Below are positions 15,556 through 24,336 of a stretch of DNA of 64,000 nucleotides, one piece after another. The position numbers and the translations under genes were made by a program. The notes under the pieces were generated by a model. It saw only the letters and a list, made by a program, of their open reading frames with translations. It was not told where the DNA came from and did not search any database. This stretch comes from Dialister sp. UBA7295 (GTDB lineage: Bacteria; Bacillota; Negativicutes; Veillonellales; Dialisteraceae), in assembly GCA_002471975.1 (NCBI GenBank), contig DKQZ01000112.1, forward strand, positions 8,375 to 72,374. Direction: 5' to 3'. Positions within the stretch are counted from its first letter, which is position 1. The number at the start of each line of letters is the position of its first letter.

Positions 15556-18500
15556 TCACCCCACTGCCCTTCCCGCTTTATGGAAAAGTGATTTCACTCC
15601 GCTGACCACGCTCCGGAAGGAGTGGCGTTCGAAGAAGAGGAAAATCATGGGGAGTACGAGAAGGGTGAAAATCGTGGAGGTGAGAAGGCCCCCGATGATG
15701 ACCCAGGCCATGGAAGACCGCGTTTCTGCCCCTGCCGTCACGGCCAGGGCAGTAGGCGTCATCCCTACAATCATGGTGAAAGTGGTCATGAGGATCGGGC
15801 GAAGTCTTGCTTTGCCTGCTTCGATGACTGCCGTTTTCGGGTCCAGCCCGTCCCGGTGCATGAGGGTCAGGGTATAGTCCAGAAGAAGGGTACCATTCTT
15901 GGCCACCACGCCATCCATGACGATGATGCCAATCATGGAGTAAATATTGATGGTCTGGTTCATGAGGAAAAGGAAGAAAAGGGAACCGATGAGGCCAAAG
16001 GGCAGCGAGAACATGCGGATGAAGGAGGTCTTCACCGATTCATAGAGGGCGGAAAGAATCATGTATACGAGAATCATGCCCATGAGGAGGGCTCCCAGGA
16101 GTTCGGTAAAGCTTTCATTCATACTGTCCGCCTGGCCGGAGAAGCGGAAAGACACGGTCTTCGGCAGGTTTGCCTTGTTCAGGTCATTCGTCACTTCCTG
16201 AATGACCTGGGAAAGGGGCCGGTTCCCAGGATTACCGCCGATGATGATGGACCGCTGTTTATCGGTACGGTTGATGGTGATTGGTCCCAGTTCGTCCACC
16301 ACTTTTGCCACGTCGGAAATATGGACGATGCCCTTTTTCGACTGCAGCGGAATGGCTTCGACGTCAGAATTGCTGAAAGACTGGCCGCCGGTAAAATAGA
16401 CGTTGATATCCGTATCGTTGCCATCGTTCAGCACGTCGTTTGGAAGCACTCCCGCCCCGCTGCCGCTGATGGTATCGGAAATGGTATCATAAATATCCCC
16501 TACGCCGACGCCATAATATTTCAGTTTTTCCCTGTCCGGAATGATGGAAAGTTCAGGGAGCCCTTCCTGATAGGTGGAACTCACGTCGGTGACCCCGTAG
16601 GGCCCCTCTTTGATGAGGTCCTGGGCTATGTAGGATGCATGGATGAGATCCTGCATATTATTTCCGCGAAGTTCCAGACGGAAGGCGCCGCCCCCCTGTC
16701 CGATGCCTCCCCCGGAAGTACCGGAGACAGAGGCCTGGTCCTCCTTGACCCGAAGTTCGCCGTCCCCGATATTCTTCACAATCCAGTCACGGAGCTCGTT
16801 GGTGACCTGCCAGATGGAGCGGGAACGATCCTGTTTCTTTTCCATGGAAACATAGATACGGCTGTTGTTCACTCCCGTGCCCCCGCCTACCATGGCCATG
16901 TAGTTTTTCACTTCCGGCACATTTTTCAGGTAATTTTCAAGCTGGCTGGTAACCTTGTCCGTTCGTTCGACGCTGGCATCCGTGGACAGGCGGACGAAAA
17001 TATTGAAACCGCTTTCATCGGTCCTCGGCATGTATTCCATACCGATAATGCCGAGAGGCACCATGGCCACGAAAAGGATTAAGGAAACAGCTACGCCGCC
17101 GAAAAGTTTCTTCTTATGCCTGAAACTCCAGGTGAGGGCTTCTTCATAGAAATCCTGCATTCCCTGCTCCATGCGGCTGATCGTCCGCCAGAGCTTCGTA
17201 TCCGGCACATGAACGCCGTTTTTAAAGAAACGGGAGGCCAGCATGGGCGTCAGGGTGAAGGATACGAAAAGAGAGAAAAGAGAAGCAAAAACGATGGTCA
17301 GGCCGAACTGCTTGAAGAACTGCCCGGTCATGGAATTCATGAAAGCGATCGGAAGGTAGACCACCACGTCGCAGAGAGTGATGGCGGTCGCAGCCATACC
17401 TATTTCCATTCGCCCGTTCACAGCTGCTTCAATGGCATTTTCTCCCGCGTCCAGATGACGATGGATATTTTCCAGTACCACTATGGAATCGTCCACGAGA
17501 ATACCGATGCAGAGAGTCATGCCCATGAGGGACATCATATTGAAAGTGAAGCCAGCCATGTACATGGCAAAAAAGGAAGCAATCAGGGACGTCGGAATGG
17601 CAATCATGACGGATGCCGCCGAACGCCAGCCGCGGAGGAAGAAGAAAAGCACGAGCCCCGTCGTGCAGAGACCTTCTACCAGAGTGCCCAGGGTATTATG
17701 AAGGGCCGTGCGGACATAATCCGCCGAATCATTGACGATGAGGAACTGGTAATCCGGGTACTGTTTCCGAAGATTTTCCACCACCTGCAGCACATTGTCT
17801 GCCGTGGAAACGAGATTGGCATTACTGTTTTTATAGACGGAAATACCGATGGCATCCTGCCCATTGATGCGGGCATAGCGGGATACTTTCTGGTCCTGCC
17901 TCACCACGTCGCCCAGGGCAAGGAGCGGTATGGTCTCCCCCGAAGAAGTCGTAAGGTGGACCTGTTTGATATCGTCCACTGTATGATACTGGGAATTCAG
18001 GCGGATCTGGGTCTGCCGGCGGTCCGTATAGGAAGAGCCTGCCGGAGTCAGCTTATTTTCCTTCTTCAGGGTATCAATGATTTCGTCCATGGTAATGCCA
18101 TAATAGGACAATTTATCACGGTCGATTTTGACGGCAATTTCCTTATCCCGGCCGCCATGAAGTTCCACGTCCGATACCCCTTCAGCCTTGGTGAACTCAT
18201 TGGTGAGGGTATTGTCGGCCAGAGAATACATTTCATCCAGCGGATGGGATGAAATGAGGGCCAGATCCACGATCGGCGACTGGTCCATATCTCGTTTATC
18301 AACTACGGGATCATCTGCATCATCCGGAAGTTTTCCACGGATGGCATCTACTTTCTGGGAAGCTTCTATGGCTGCCGCATCCACGTCGGCATCAAAGTTC
18401 ATTTCCAGAGTCACCTGGGAACGGCCCGTACGGGAGCGGGAGGTAATATGTTTCACATTGGAAACAGCCGACAGCGCATCTTCTACAGGTTTTGTAATCT

Positions 18501-18693
18501 GCTGCTCCACAGACTCTGCATCGGCTCCTTCATATTTTACCGTCACTACCACATAGGGCACATTGATATTCGGGAAAAGCTCCACGCCGATTCTATAATA
18601 GCTGTAAAAGCCAAGGACCACGAAAAAGAGAACGATCATGGTAATGCCGATGGGATGAGTCACGGAGTAGCGGGTGATATTGAAATGGTTCAT
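15556..18693 (-). CDS. RND-family efflux permease (AcrB/HAE1 type)
   Basis: An inner-membrane proton antiporter of the RND superfamily, working with the adaptor encoded just upstream. The 1045 residues show the expected two-fold layout: a first helix (ITMIVLFFVVLGFYSYYR), a large periplasmic loop, six helices including GILVDDSIVVLENI with the proton-relay acidic pair, and the second half with GIVVMDGVVAKNGTLLLDY. Substrates may be drugs, bile acids or lipids; sequence alone does not say. It overlaps the adaptor gene by four bases. No outer-membrane channel gene is nearby. Confidence 0.92.
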   Translation of the reverse strand: MNHFNITRYSVTHPIGITMIVLFFVVLGFYSYYRIGVELFPNINVPYVVVTVKYEGADAESVEQQITKPVEDALSAVSNVKHITSRSRTGRSQVTLEMNFDADVDAAAIEASQKVDAIRGKLPDDADDPVVDKRDMDQSPIVDLALISSHPLDEMYSLADNTLTNEFTKAEGVSDVELHGGRDKEIAVKIDRDKLSYYGITMDEIIDTLKKENKLTPAGSSYTDRRQTQIRLNSQYHTVDDIKQVHLTTSSGETIPLLALGDVVRQDQKVSRYARINGQDAIGISVYKNSNANLVSTADNVLQVVENLRKQYPDYQFLIVNDSADYVRTALHNTLGTLVEGLCTTGLVLFFFLRGWRSAASVMIAIPTSLIASFFAMYMAGFTFNMMSLMGMTLCIGILVDDSIVVLENIHRHLDAGENAIEAAVNGRMEIGMAATAITLCDVVVYLPIAFMNSMTGQFFKQFGLTIVFASLFSLFVSFTLTPMLASRFFKNGVHVPDTKLWRTISRMEQGMQDFYEEALTWSFRHKKKLFGGVAVSLILFVAMVPLGIIGMEYMPRTDESGFNIFVRLSTDASVERTDKVTSQLENYLKNVPEVKNYMAMVGGGTGVNNSRIYVSMEKKQDRSRSIWQVTNELRDWIVKNIGDGELRVKEDQASVSGTSGGGIGQGGGAFRLELRGNNMQDLIHASYIAQDLIKEGPYGVTDVSSTYQEGLPELSIIPDREKLKYYGVGVGDIYDTISDTISGSGAGVLPNDVLNDGNDTDINVYFTGGQSFSNSDVEAIPLQSKKGIVHISDVAKVVDELGPITINRTDKQRSIIIGGNPGNRPLSQVIQEVTNDLNKANLPKTVSFRFSGQADSMNESFTELLGALLMGMILVYMILSALYESVKTSFIRMFSLPFGLIGSLFFLFLMNQTINIYSMIGIIVMDGVVAKNGTLLLDYTLTLMHRDGLDPKTAVIEAGKARLRPILMTTFTMIVGMTPTALAVTAGAETRSSMAWVIIGGLLTSTIFTLLVLPMIFLFFERHSFRSVVSGVKSLFHKAGRAVG

Positions 18694-19928
18694 GCGCCGC
18701 CTCCCTCGTCAATGTCGACGGTCATGCCATCTTTCAGTTTGGAAATATTCGTAACAGCCACTACGTCCCCTTCATGGAGGCCTTTGAGGATTTCGATGGA
18801 ATCATCATTATAAAGACCGGTCTCCACAGGTACCCGTTTCACCGTTTTATTTTCATCAACGAGGAATGCCCATTTCTTCCCATTGTTGTCCAGCACCCCT
18901 TCTTTGGGTACAAAGAACGTATTCTTACGGTCCACGGCGGTCACGATGCTCCGGCCAAACATGCCGCCCCGGATAGTCCCCGGCTCACCATCAAGGAGCA
19001 GACGGACTTTGTAGGAATGGGTAGCAGAATCAAGGCTGGGGCTGATGTAGATGATCTTTCCGGGAATCGTATTTCCTAAAGAATCAAGAGAGACAGAAAG
19101 CTCCATCCCTTCTTTGAGCACGCCGATATCATGCTCTGCCACGGTGCAGTCCAGATAGAGAGAAGAATTGTCCACAACGGTAAAAATCTTCTGTCCCGCC
19201 GTGAGCCATTCCCCCACTTCCGCATCCCGGAAGCCGATGACGCCGGAAATCGGGGAAACGATGGTCATATCGTCCCGCTGGGTCTCCAGGGCTTCCACAG
19301 TGACCCGCTGTTTCTCGGCAGCCGCTTCTTTTCCTGCAATGACGGCAGGAATGGTGCCGATATACTGGCCCGTGAGACTTTCCAGGGCAGACTTTGCCTC
19401 CATCATGGCCCGGTACTTGTCATCCCTGTCCTGACGGGACACGGCACCCTCATTGAAAAGGGTCTCATACCGCTGATAGGTGGTAAGGGCATTATCATAA
19501 TCGCTCTGGGCCTTCATGGTCCCGGCGTTATAAGTCGACCGGCTTTCCACCGCTTCCGCCGATGCCTGGGCACTTCCTGCCGCATTGGCTGCAATGGAAA
19601 GAGAAATATCCTTCGTATCCTGGGCGAGAAGTACGTCCCCGGGCTTCACTTTGTCCCCCAGATCCACTTTGACCGACGCGATGCGGCCGGCATACTTGGG
19701 AGAAATATCCACCGACGCCTTCGGCACAGTCTCCCCCGAAAGGACGATGCGCTTCATCATGTCCTTCCGCTCCATCTTCTGAATCGTCACCATGGGACGG
19801 ATCTCATTTTTATTTCCTTTATTCGATTCCCGATGGGTATAGATGTAAATCCCTACAAAAAGAATGACAAGAATGCCCACCCAGAGCAGCACCTTGCCCC
19901 GCTTCGAATGAATCAGATTGCTTACCAT
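18690..19928 (-). CDS. RND efflux periplasmic adaptor (membrane fusion protein)
   Basis: This protein bridges the RND pump to an outer-membrane channel. The ATG at 19928 follows AGGTGA and gives 412 residues; a frame to 20012 is less likely. A single N-terminal membrane anchor (VLLWVGILVILFVGIYIY) is followed by a lipoyl half-motif (VDLGDKVKPGDVLLAQDTKD), a coiled-coil hairpin rich in Ala and Gln, the second half-motif (SPISGVIGFRDAEVGEWL), a beta-barrel and a membrane-proximal domain. It is not a lipoprotein. It is the first gene of the two-gene pump operon. Confidence 0.9.
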   Translation of the reverse strand: MVSNLIHSKRGKVLLWVGILVILFVGIYIYTHRESNKGNKNEIRPMVTIQKMERKDMMKRIVLSGETVPKASVDISPKYAGRIASVKVDLGDKVKPGDVLLAQDTKDISLSIAANAAGSAQASAEAVESRSTYNAGTMKAQSDYDNALTTYQRYETLFNEGAVSRQDRDDKYRAMMEAKSALESLTGQYIGTIPAVIAGKEAAAEKQRVTVEALETQRDDMTIVSPISGVIGFRDAEVGEWLTAGQKIFTVVDNSSLYLDCTVAEHDIGVLKEGMELSVSLDSLGNTIPGKIIYISPSLDSATHSYKVRLLLDGEPGTIRGGMFGRSIVTAVDRKNTFFVPKEGVLDNNGKKWAFLVDENKTVKRVPVETGLYNDDSIEILKGLHEGDVVAVTNISKLKDGMTVDIDEGGGA

Positions 19929-20149
19929 AGAAGTCACCTGTATAAAAACTTTCCACATCAGAAAAGTAATAATCATTTCCTTTATTATACACGGCGCCGC
20001 CATGGGCGGCATGGGAAATCTATGAATTTACGATAAGTTTAAAAAACATGTTCTTTACTCTACAGAAAATCAAATCCAATCATTTCAAACCTTTCATTAA
20101 TCTTTTGATATAATGGAAATATACAGATCAATCAAAAGGAGGCCAACCC

Positions 20150-20743
20150 ATGGATGCGATAGAAGCCATTATGACGCGGAGAAGTACGAGGAAATTTACG
20201 GCGGAGCCGGTGCGTGAGGAGGATTTGAAAATCATCATCGATGCGGGCCGGGCGGCGCCCTGCGGGGGGAACAATCAGTCCTGCCATTTCATCGTAATCA
20301 CGGATGAGAAAGTGCTGGAGGAGCTGTCTCTCCTGGCACGGGAGGAATTTGCAAAGTGGGATGTGACCCCGGGCATGTATCCGTCGAAGAAGACTTCCGT
20401 GGTCCTCTCGAAGAAAGGAACTTACGTCTTCCATTACCATGCGCCGGTGCTGATTGCCGTGGCCAATAAGAAGGGCTATGGCAACGATATGGCAGACTCT
20501 GCCATTGCCACGGAGAATATGATGATTGCCGCCAACGAACTGAATCTTGGCTCCTGCTATATCAACCAGCTTTACTGGCTCACGGAGAATCCGAAAATCC
20601 GTGAATATATGGAAAAACTTGGGCTTGGTAAAGACGAAAATATCCTCGCCACCCTTGCCCTTGGCCACTCCGCCCTGGAAGGGGGCCTCCCGAACCGGAA
20701 GCCGAGACACACCACAGGTAATCCCGTAACCTGGGTCAAATAA
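20150..20743 (+). CDS. Nitroreductase-family FMN oxidoreductase
   Basis: A flavoenzyme of the nitroreductase fold. The FMN phosphate-binding start is TRRSTRKF at about 9-16; GRAAPCGGNNQS follows and ATENMMIAANELNLGSCYI is split around the conserved mid-region helix. The 197-residue length is typical. The ATG has AAAAGGAGG upstream. It could reduce nitro compounds or quinones; the natural substrate is unknown. It stands alone, between the pump operon and a bidirectional terminator. Confidence 0.85.
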   Translation: MDAIEAIMTRRSTRKFTAEPVREEDLKIIIDAGRAAPCGGNNQSCHFIVITDEKVLEELSLLAREEFAKWDVTPGMYPSKKTSVVLSKKGTYVFHYHAPVLIAVANKKGYGNDMADSAIATENMMIAANELNLGSCYINQLYWLTENPKIREYMEKLGLGKDENILATLALGHSALEGGLPNRKPRHTTGNPVTWVK

Positions 20744-20796
20744 CCGGATTTCGGACTGCGGGAAGGTATCGATTTCTGAAAATTAAATTTAAAAGA

Positions 20797-20863
20797 GGCC
20801 TGCTTCCCGATTTGATGCAGGCCCACCGCCACGAATCACGAATCACGGACCACGGGCCACGAT
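20797..20863. repeat. Hairpin with CACGAAT-word arm
   Basis: A hairpin GGCCTGC/GCAGGCC (20797-20823) is followed by five 7-bp words, CACGAAT to CACGATT (20830-20866). Only the right arm is present; no left arm of this word is seen upstream. Confidence 0.7.
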
Positions 20864-20872
20864 TTCTGCACT

Positions 20873-20918
20873 AAAAAAGCTGTACCTCTATGATATTTCA
20901 TAAAGGTGCAGCTTTTTT
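20873..20918. terminator. Bidirectional terminator between nitroreductase and GT2 genes
   Basis: AAAAAAGCTGTACCT pairs with AGGTGCAGCTTTTTT (one mismatch) around a short A/T loop, with A- and T-runs on both sides. It lies between convergent genes and ends immediately before the stop of the glycosyltransferase gene. Confidence 0.85.
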
Positions 20919-20919
20919 A

Positions 20920-22179
20920 TTACGGATCTATTTCCTTCTTCCTCGTCAGCTTGGCCTGCTCGAAGTGCATGCTCCGGGTATGGATGGTATGAACCCAGCC
21001 TTTTTTATGACGGTCTTTCCATCCCAGGATGGTGACCGGAATCCAGGAGTACATGAAGATTGGGTAAATGAGCCAGTAGAGGTAAATCTTGAAAGGCACT
21101 TCGATCTGGAGAAGTACGATTAAGGGGACCACGGACTGGATGAAGCCCAGGACGGCCCAGAACTGCTTCGGCACAAGGACGTCATTATAAAGGATGACGG
21201 TGAAGCAGGGATAAAACATATTGATGTAGGTCATGACGAGGTAGAAAGTGGACAGGAGGAGGAAATAGTTCTGCAGAAGCTGCATGATTCCGTCCAGTAC
21301 CACGATGCTGTGCCTCTTGATGCCTTCTTTGAAAAGAATGGGGATATACCGTTCAGAGCAGTCAAACTGGCCTTGAGCCCACCGTTTGCGCTGACGGCAG
21401 GAGGCCATGAAGCCCAGCGGTTTTTCATCATAAATGATGGCGTCATGGACCCAGCAGGTCCGGATGCCATGGGAAAGGCACTTCATGGAGAATTCCATGT
21501 CTTCTGTCAGGCAGTCACAGCCCCAGCCGTATTCCTTCACGATGTCCGCGGAAATGCACATGCCCGTGCCCCCGAGACAGGAAGAAAGGCCCAGATTGTA
21601 CTTGCCCAGATGCCAGAGATGATTGATGGTCCAGAAGGCGATGGCAAAGGTCCCGGATACCCAGGTATCCGTCGGGTTCTTGGCAGAGAGATAGCCCTGC
21701 ATGACTTTCTGGCCTTTGAGGAATCTTGTATTCATGACAGCCAGGAAATCAAGGTGCACCAGGTTGTCGGAATCAAAGACACAGAAAGCGTCATAGCCTT
21801 TGTCAAGTTCGAAAATTTTTGGAAATACCCAGTCCATGGCATAGCCCTTGCCCACCAGATCCTTATTGAACCGTTCAAAGACATGGGCCCCGTGCTGACG
21901 GGCAATTTCTGCGGTATTGTCGGTGCAGTTGTCCGCAATGACGTAGATATCGTAGAGTTCTTTGGGGTATTTCAGAATTTTCAGGTTTTCAAGAAGATCT
22001 GCCAGCACCATGGCTTCATTGTGCGCCGGAATGACGCAGGCAAATTTCGTCTTCGGTGCGGCGAGGTTCTTGTCTTTTCGATGCCACATACCACAGACAG
22101 CGATCACCGTGTAGTAAATGGTAAAAAATGCCACGATGAGCTGCACCGGGTACATAATGAAATCGAGGGTATAATTCAT
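20920..22179 (-). CDS. Membrane-bound family 2 glycosyltransferase
   Basis: A processive-type GT2 enzyme. An N-terminal membrane helix precedes the GT-A domain: CVIPAHNEA, the sugar-nucleotide DNCTD, the metal motif FDSDN, then the acceptor motif TEDMEF and QRKRWAQGQ, a Q-x-x-R-W signature. Several C-terminal helices follow. This is the architecture of cellulose- or hyaluronan-synthase-like enzymes that make or modify surface polysaccharide or lipid. It is the last gene of the guaB operon, one or two bases after pssA. The product sugar cannot be read from sequence. Confidence 0.87.
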   Translation of the reverse strand: MNYTLDFIMYPVQLIVAFFTIYYTVIAVCGMWHRKDKNLAAPKTKFACVIPAHNEAMVLADLLENLKILKYPKELYDIYVIADNCTDNTAEIARQHGAHVFERFNKDLVGKGYAMDWVFPKIFELDKGYDAFCVFDSDNLVHLDFLAVMNTRFLKGQKVMQGYLSAKNPTDTWVSGTFAIAFWTINHLWHLGKYNLGLSSCLGGTGMCISADIVKEYGWGCDCLTEDMEFSMKCLSHGIRTCWVHDAIIYDEKPLGFMASCRQRKRWAQGQFDCSERYIPILFKEGIKRHSIVVLDGIMQLLQNYFLLLSTFYLVMTYINMFYPCFTVILYNDVLVPKQFWAVLGFIQSVVPLIVLLQIEVPFKIYLYWLIYPIFMYSWIPVTILGWKDRHKKGWVHTIHTRSMHFEQAKLTRKKEIDP

Positions 22180-22181
22180 GA

Positions 22182-22940
22182 TCAGTTATTTCCTTCAGAG
22201 TCTTCGGACTTTTCCGTTTCTTCCGCTTCCCTTGCCAGTCTTCTGGCTCTTCTTCTGGCCGCTTTTCTCTTGGCCTTACAGTGGTTGAGGTACGTATTCA
22301 TCATGCCGAATACGATGTAAGCCGCGCAGAGGGCAGCTGCCCAGATGGGCCAGTAAATGAGGGTGCAGATCACAAAAAATGCAAGACAAATCAGGAAGGC
22401 CGGCAGATGAAGCTGATCGGCGCTGGCGCCTTTATTATCAGGATAATGGATTTCGCTGACCATGAGGAAAGCGAGAAGCAGTACGCAGATCATGGCGAAC
22501 CAGTTCCATACCTTCACCCCGGAAAGCACATAGGAGGCCACGATGACCCCGGTGGTCGGGCAGGGAAGGCCTTCAAAGTAGCCATGAACGGAAGTGACTT
22601 TCACATTGAATCTTGCCAGGCGGAAGGCGCAGAAAGTGCCGAGAAGCGCACAGGGAATGAATCCGATGGGTCCCAGTTCATGAAGCTGGTAGGCATACAT
22701 GAGAGCCCCCGCAGCGATACCAAAGGAAATATCATCGGAAAGGGAGTCCAGCTCCACTCCCATGGGGCCCGCCGTATGAAGGGCCCGGGCTACCCGGCCG
22801 TCCAACGCATCAGCTACCATGGCAATCAGGATGAAAACGGCTGCCACCTGATAGTATCCGGAGATGGACATCATGATTGACAGTCCGCCGAAAAGGGCAT
22901 TTGTCGCAGTGACCCCATTGGCAATCCATGCTTTATTCAT
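22182..22940 (-). CDS. pssA: CDP-diacylglycerol--serine O-phosphatidyltransferase
   Basis: PssA joins serine to CDP-diacylglycerol to make phosphatidylserine at the inner membrane. The CDP-alcohol phosphotransferase motif D-x2-DG-x2-AR-x8-G-x3-D-x3-D is complete in DALDGRVAR...GVELDSLSD at about residues 43-68. Several membrane helices follow, and the protein ends in a long basic-acidic tail. It overlaps psd by one base, so the two steps to phosphatidylethanolamine are made together. Confidence 0.93.
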   Translation of the reverse strand: MNKAWIANGVTATNALFGGLSIMMSISGYYQVAAVFILIAMVADALDGRVARALHTAGPMGVELDSLSDDISFGIAAGALMYAYQLHELGPIGFIPCALLGTFCAFRLARFNVKVTSVHGYFEGLPCPTTGVIVASYVLSGVKVWNWFAMICVLLLAFLMVSEIHYPDNKGASADQLHLPAFLICLAFFVICTLIYWPIWAAALCAAYIVFGMMNTYLNHCKAKRKAARRRARRLAREAEETEKSEDSEGNN

Positions 22941-23587
22941 TATTTCAACCTCCCAACCACTGTGAGACCGCCCCTGACTTTATCGCCTTTTCTGACGCAG
23001 ATTTCGCAGTCTCCCGGAATGTAGAGCTCCGTGCAGGAGCCAAATTTGATCATCCCGTAAAGTTCCCCTTTTTTTAGATTTTCGCCCAGATTCTTCCAGG
23101 ATACCACCCGTCTTGCCAGGATGCCTGCAATCAGGATGACCAGGATGGAACGGTCTTTGCCTTCGATGCCGATGGCGCCCCGTTCATTTTCAAATCCCAC
23201 CCCATCTTTATAGGCCGGCAGGAACCGTCCCTGGGTATAGGACTGATAGGTGATCTTCCCTTCCATGGGACTCCGGTTGCAGTGCACATCGAAGACAGAA
23301 AGGAAAATGGTGATTTTGTGACATTTCTGTCCCAGGAAATCATCTTCCTCCACATCATGGGATACGTCCACCACAGTCCCGTCTGCCGGAGATACCAGCG
23401 TATCTTCTCCCGGCGCGATTTTCCCATTTCTCCGGGGGCACCGGAAGAAATAGGAGAAATAAATGGCGAGAATGAAAGGAATCACTGCCGCATAATACCA
23501 TTTCATATGATAGAATACGGCTCCCAGTAGGAAGGTCACCACGATGAAGGGGTACCCTTCCGGCAGTATAATCGGTTTTTTCAGCAT
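22940..23587 (-). CDS. psd: Phosphatidylserine decarboxylase proenzyme (short form)
   Basis: Psd makes phosphatidylethanolamine from phosphatidylserine. It cleaves itself to form a pyruvoyl group; the cleavage site is G183-S184 in KFGSCTEL. SPADGTV and FDVHCNRSP are the other conserved stretches, with the His of the latter near the active site. At 215 residues it belongs to the short type found in many Firmicutes and archaea, with one or two N-terminal membrane helices. It shares a stop-start junction with both neighbours. Confidence 0.92.
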   Translation of the reverse strand: MLKKPIILPEGYPFIVVTFLLGAVFYHMKWYYAAVIPFILAIYFSYFFRCPRRNGKIAPGEDTLVSPADGTVVDVSHDVEEDDFLGQKCHKITIFLSVFDVHCNRSPMEGKITYQSYTQGRFLPAYKDGVGFENERGAIGIEGKDRSILVILIAGILARRVVSWKNLGENLKKGELYGMIKFGSCTELYIPGDCEICVRKGDKVRGGLTVVGRLK

Positions 23588-24336
23588 CAGTTACCCCCGC
23601 GTTGTTTTTTCCATTTCTTGACAGCCTGCATGAATCGTGGAAGTGCCATCATACGGCCGATCCGGCTGGGCTGGAGGTAAAGCCTGTAAGCCCATTCCAG
23701 CCGGTTTCTCTGCATCCAGAGGGGCGCCCTTTTCAGGTTCCCGCTCATAACGTCAAAGACTCCGCCGATCCCCATGGCCAGGACTCCCAGTTCCTCTTTA
23801 TGAAGGTCCAGCCACTTTTCCTGTTTCGGTACGCCAAGCCCCGCGAAAAGGAGCTTCGCGCCGCTTTTCTTAATATCTTCGATGATTCGTTTTTCTTCTT
23901 CCTCATCAAAGTATCCGTCATGACACCCCACCAGGGAAAAGCTGCCATGGTCTTCCATGAATTTCTTTGCCGCTTTGGCAGCCACGCCCGGGGCCCCGCC
24001 CAGGAAATAGACGGGCCATTTCATTTCAGAAGCTCGTTTGAGAAGCTCCGTCGTGAGGTCGGCTCCCGTAACTCTCTCCGGGAAAGGCGTCCCCAGTTTA
24101 TCCCCTGCCCAAAGAACTCCTGCACCGTCGGGTACCACAAGATCTGCGGAATTCAGGATGCGGAACAGTTCTTTATCCTCCTGGGCCATCATAATCATTT
24201 CCGCATTGGCCGTGGCGATCATGGAAGGTTTCTCTTCGAGAATCCTTTTTTCTGCCCAGTCCAATGCTTCTTTCATTGTCACCGCATGAATGCGGATATC
24301 CATCACCACATGGGATGTCATCAAATCATCTTTCAT
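23587..24336 (-). CDS. WecG/TagA/CpsF family glycosyltransferase
   Basis: Members of this family (GT26) add N-acetylmannosamine or a related sugar to an undecaprenyl-linked acceptor in teichoic-acid or polysaccharide synthesis. Family marks include TANAEMIMMAQ, VPDGAGVLWAG, ERVTGADL, VYFLGGAPGVAAKAA, the GLGVPKQEKW motif and GIGGVFDVMSGN. The length of 249 is typical. It overlaps guaB by four bases (ATGA) and psd by one. As the organism appears diderm, a role in surface polysaccharide rather than wall teichoic acid is likely. Confidence 0.88.
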   Translation of the reverse strand: MKDDLMTSHVVMDIRIHAVTMKEALDWAEKRILEEKPSMIATANAEMIMMAQEDKELFRILNSADLVVPDGAGVLWAGDKLGTPFPERVTGADLTTELLKRASEMKWPVYFLGGAPGVAAKAAKKFMEDHGSFSLVGCHDGYFDEEEEKRIIEDIKKSGAKLLFAGLGVPKQEKWLDLHKEELGVLAMGIGGVFDVMSGNLKRAPLWMQRNRLEWAYRLYLQPSRIGRMMALPRFMQAVKKWKKQRGGN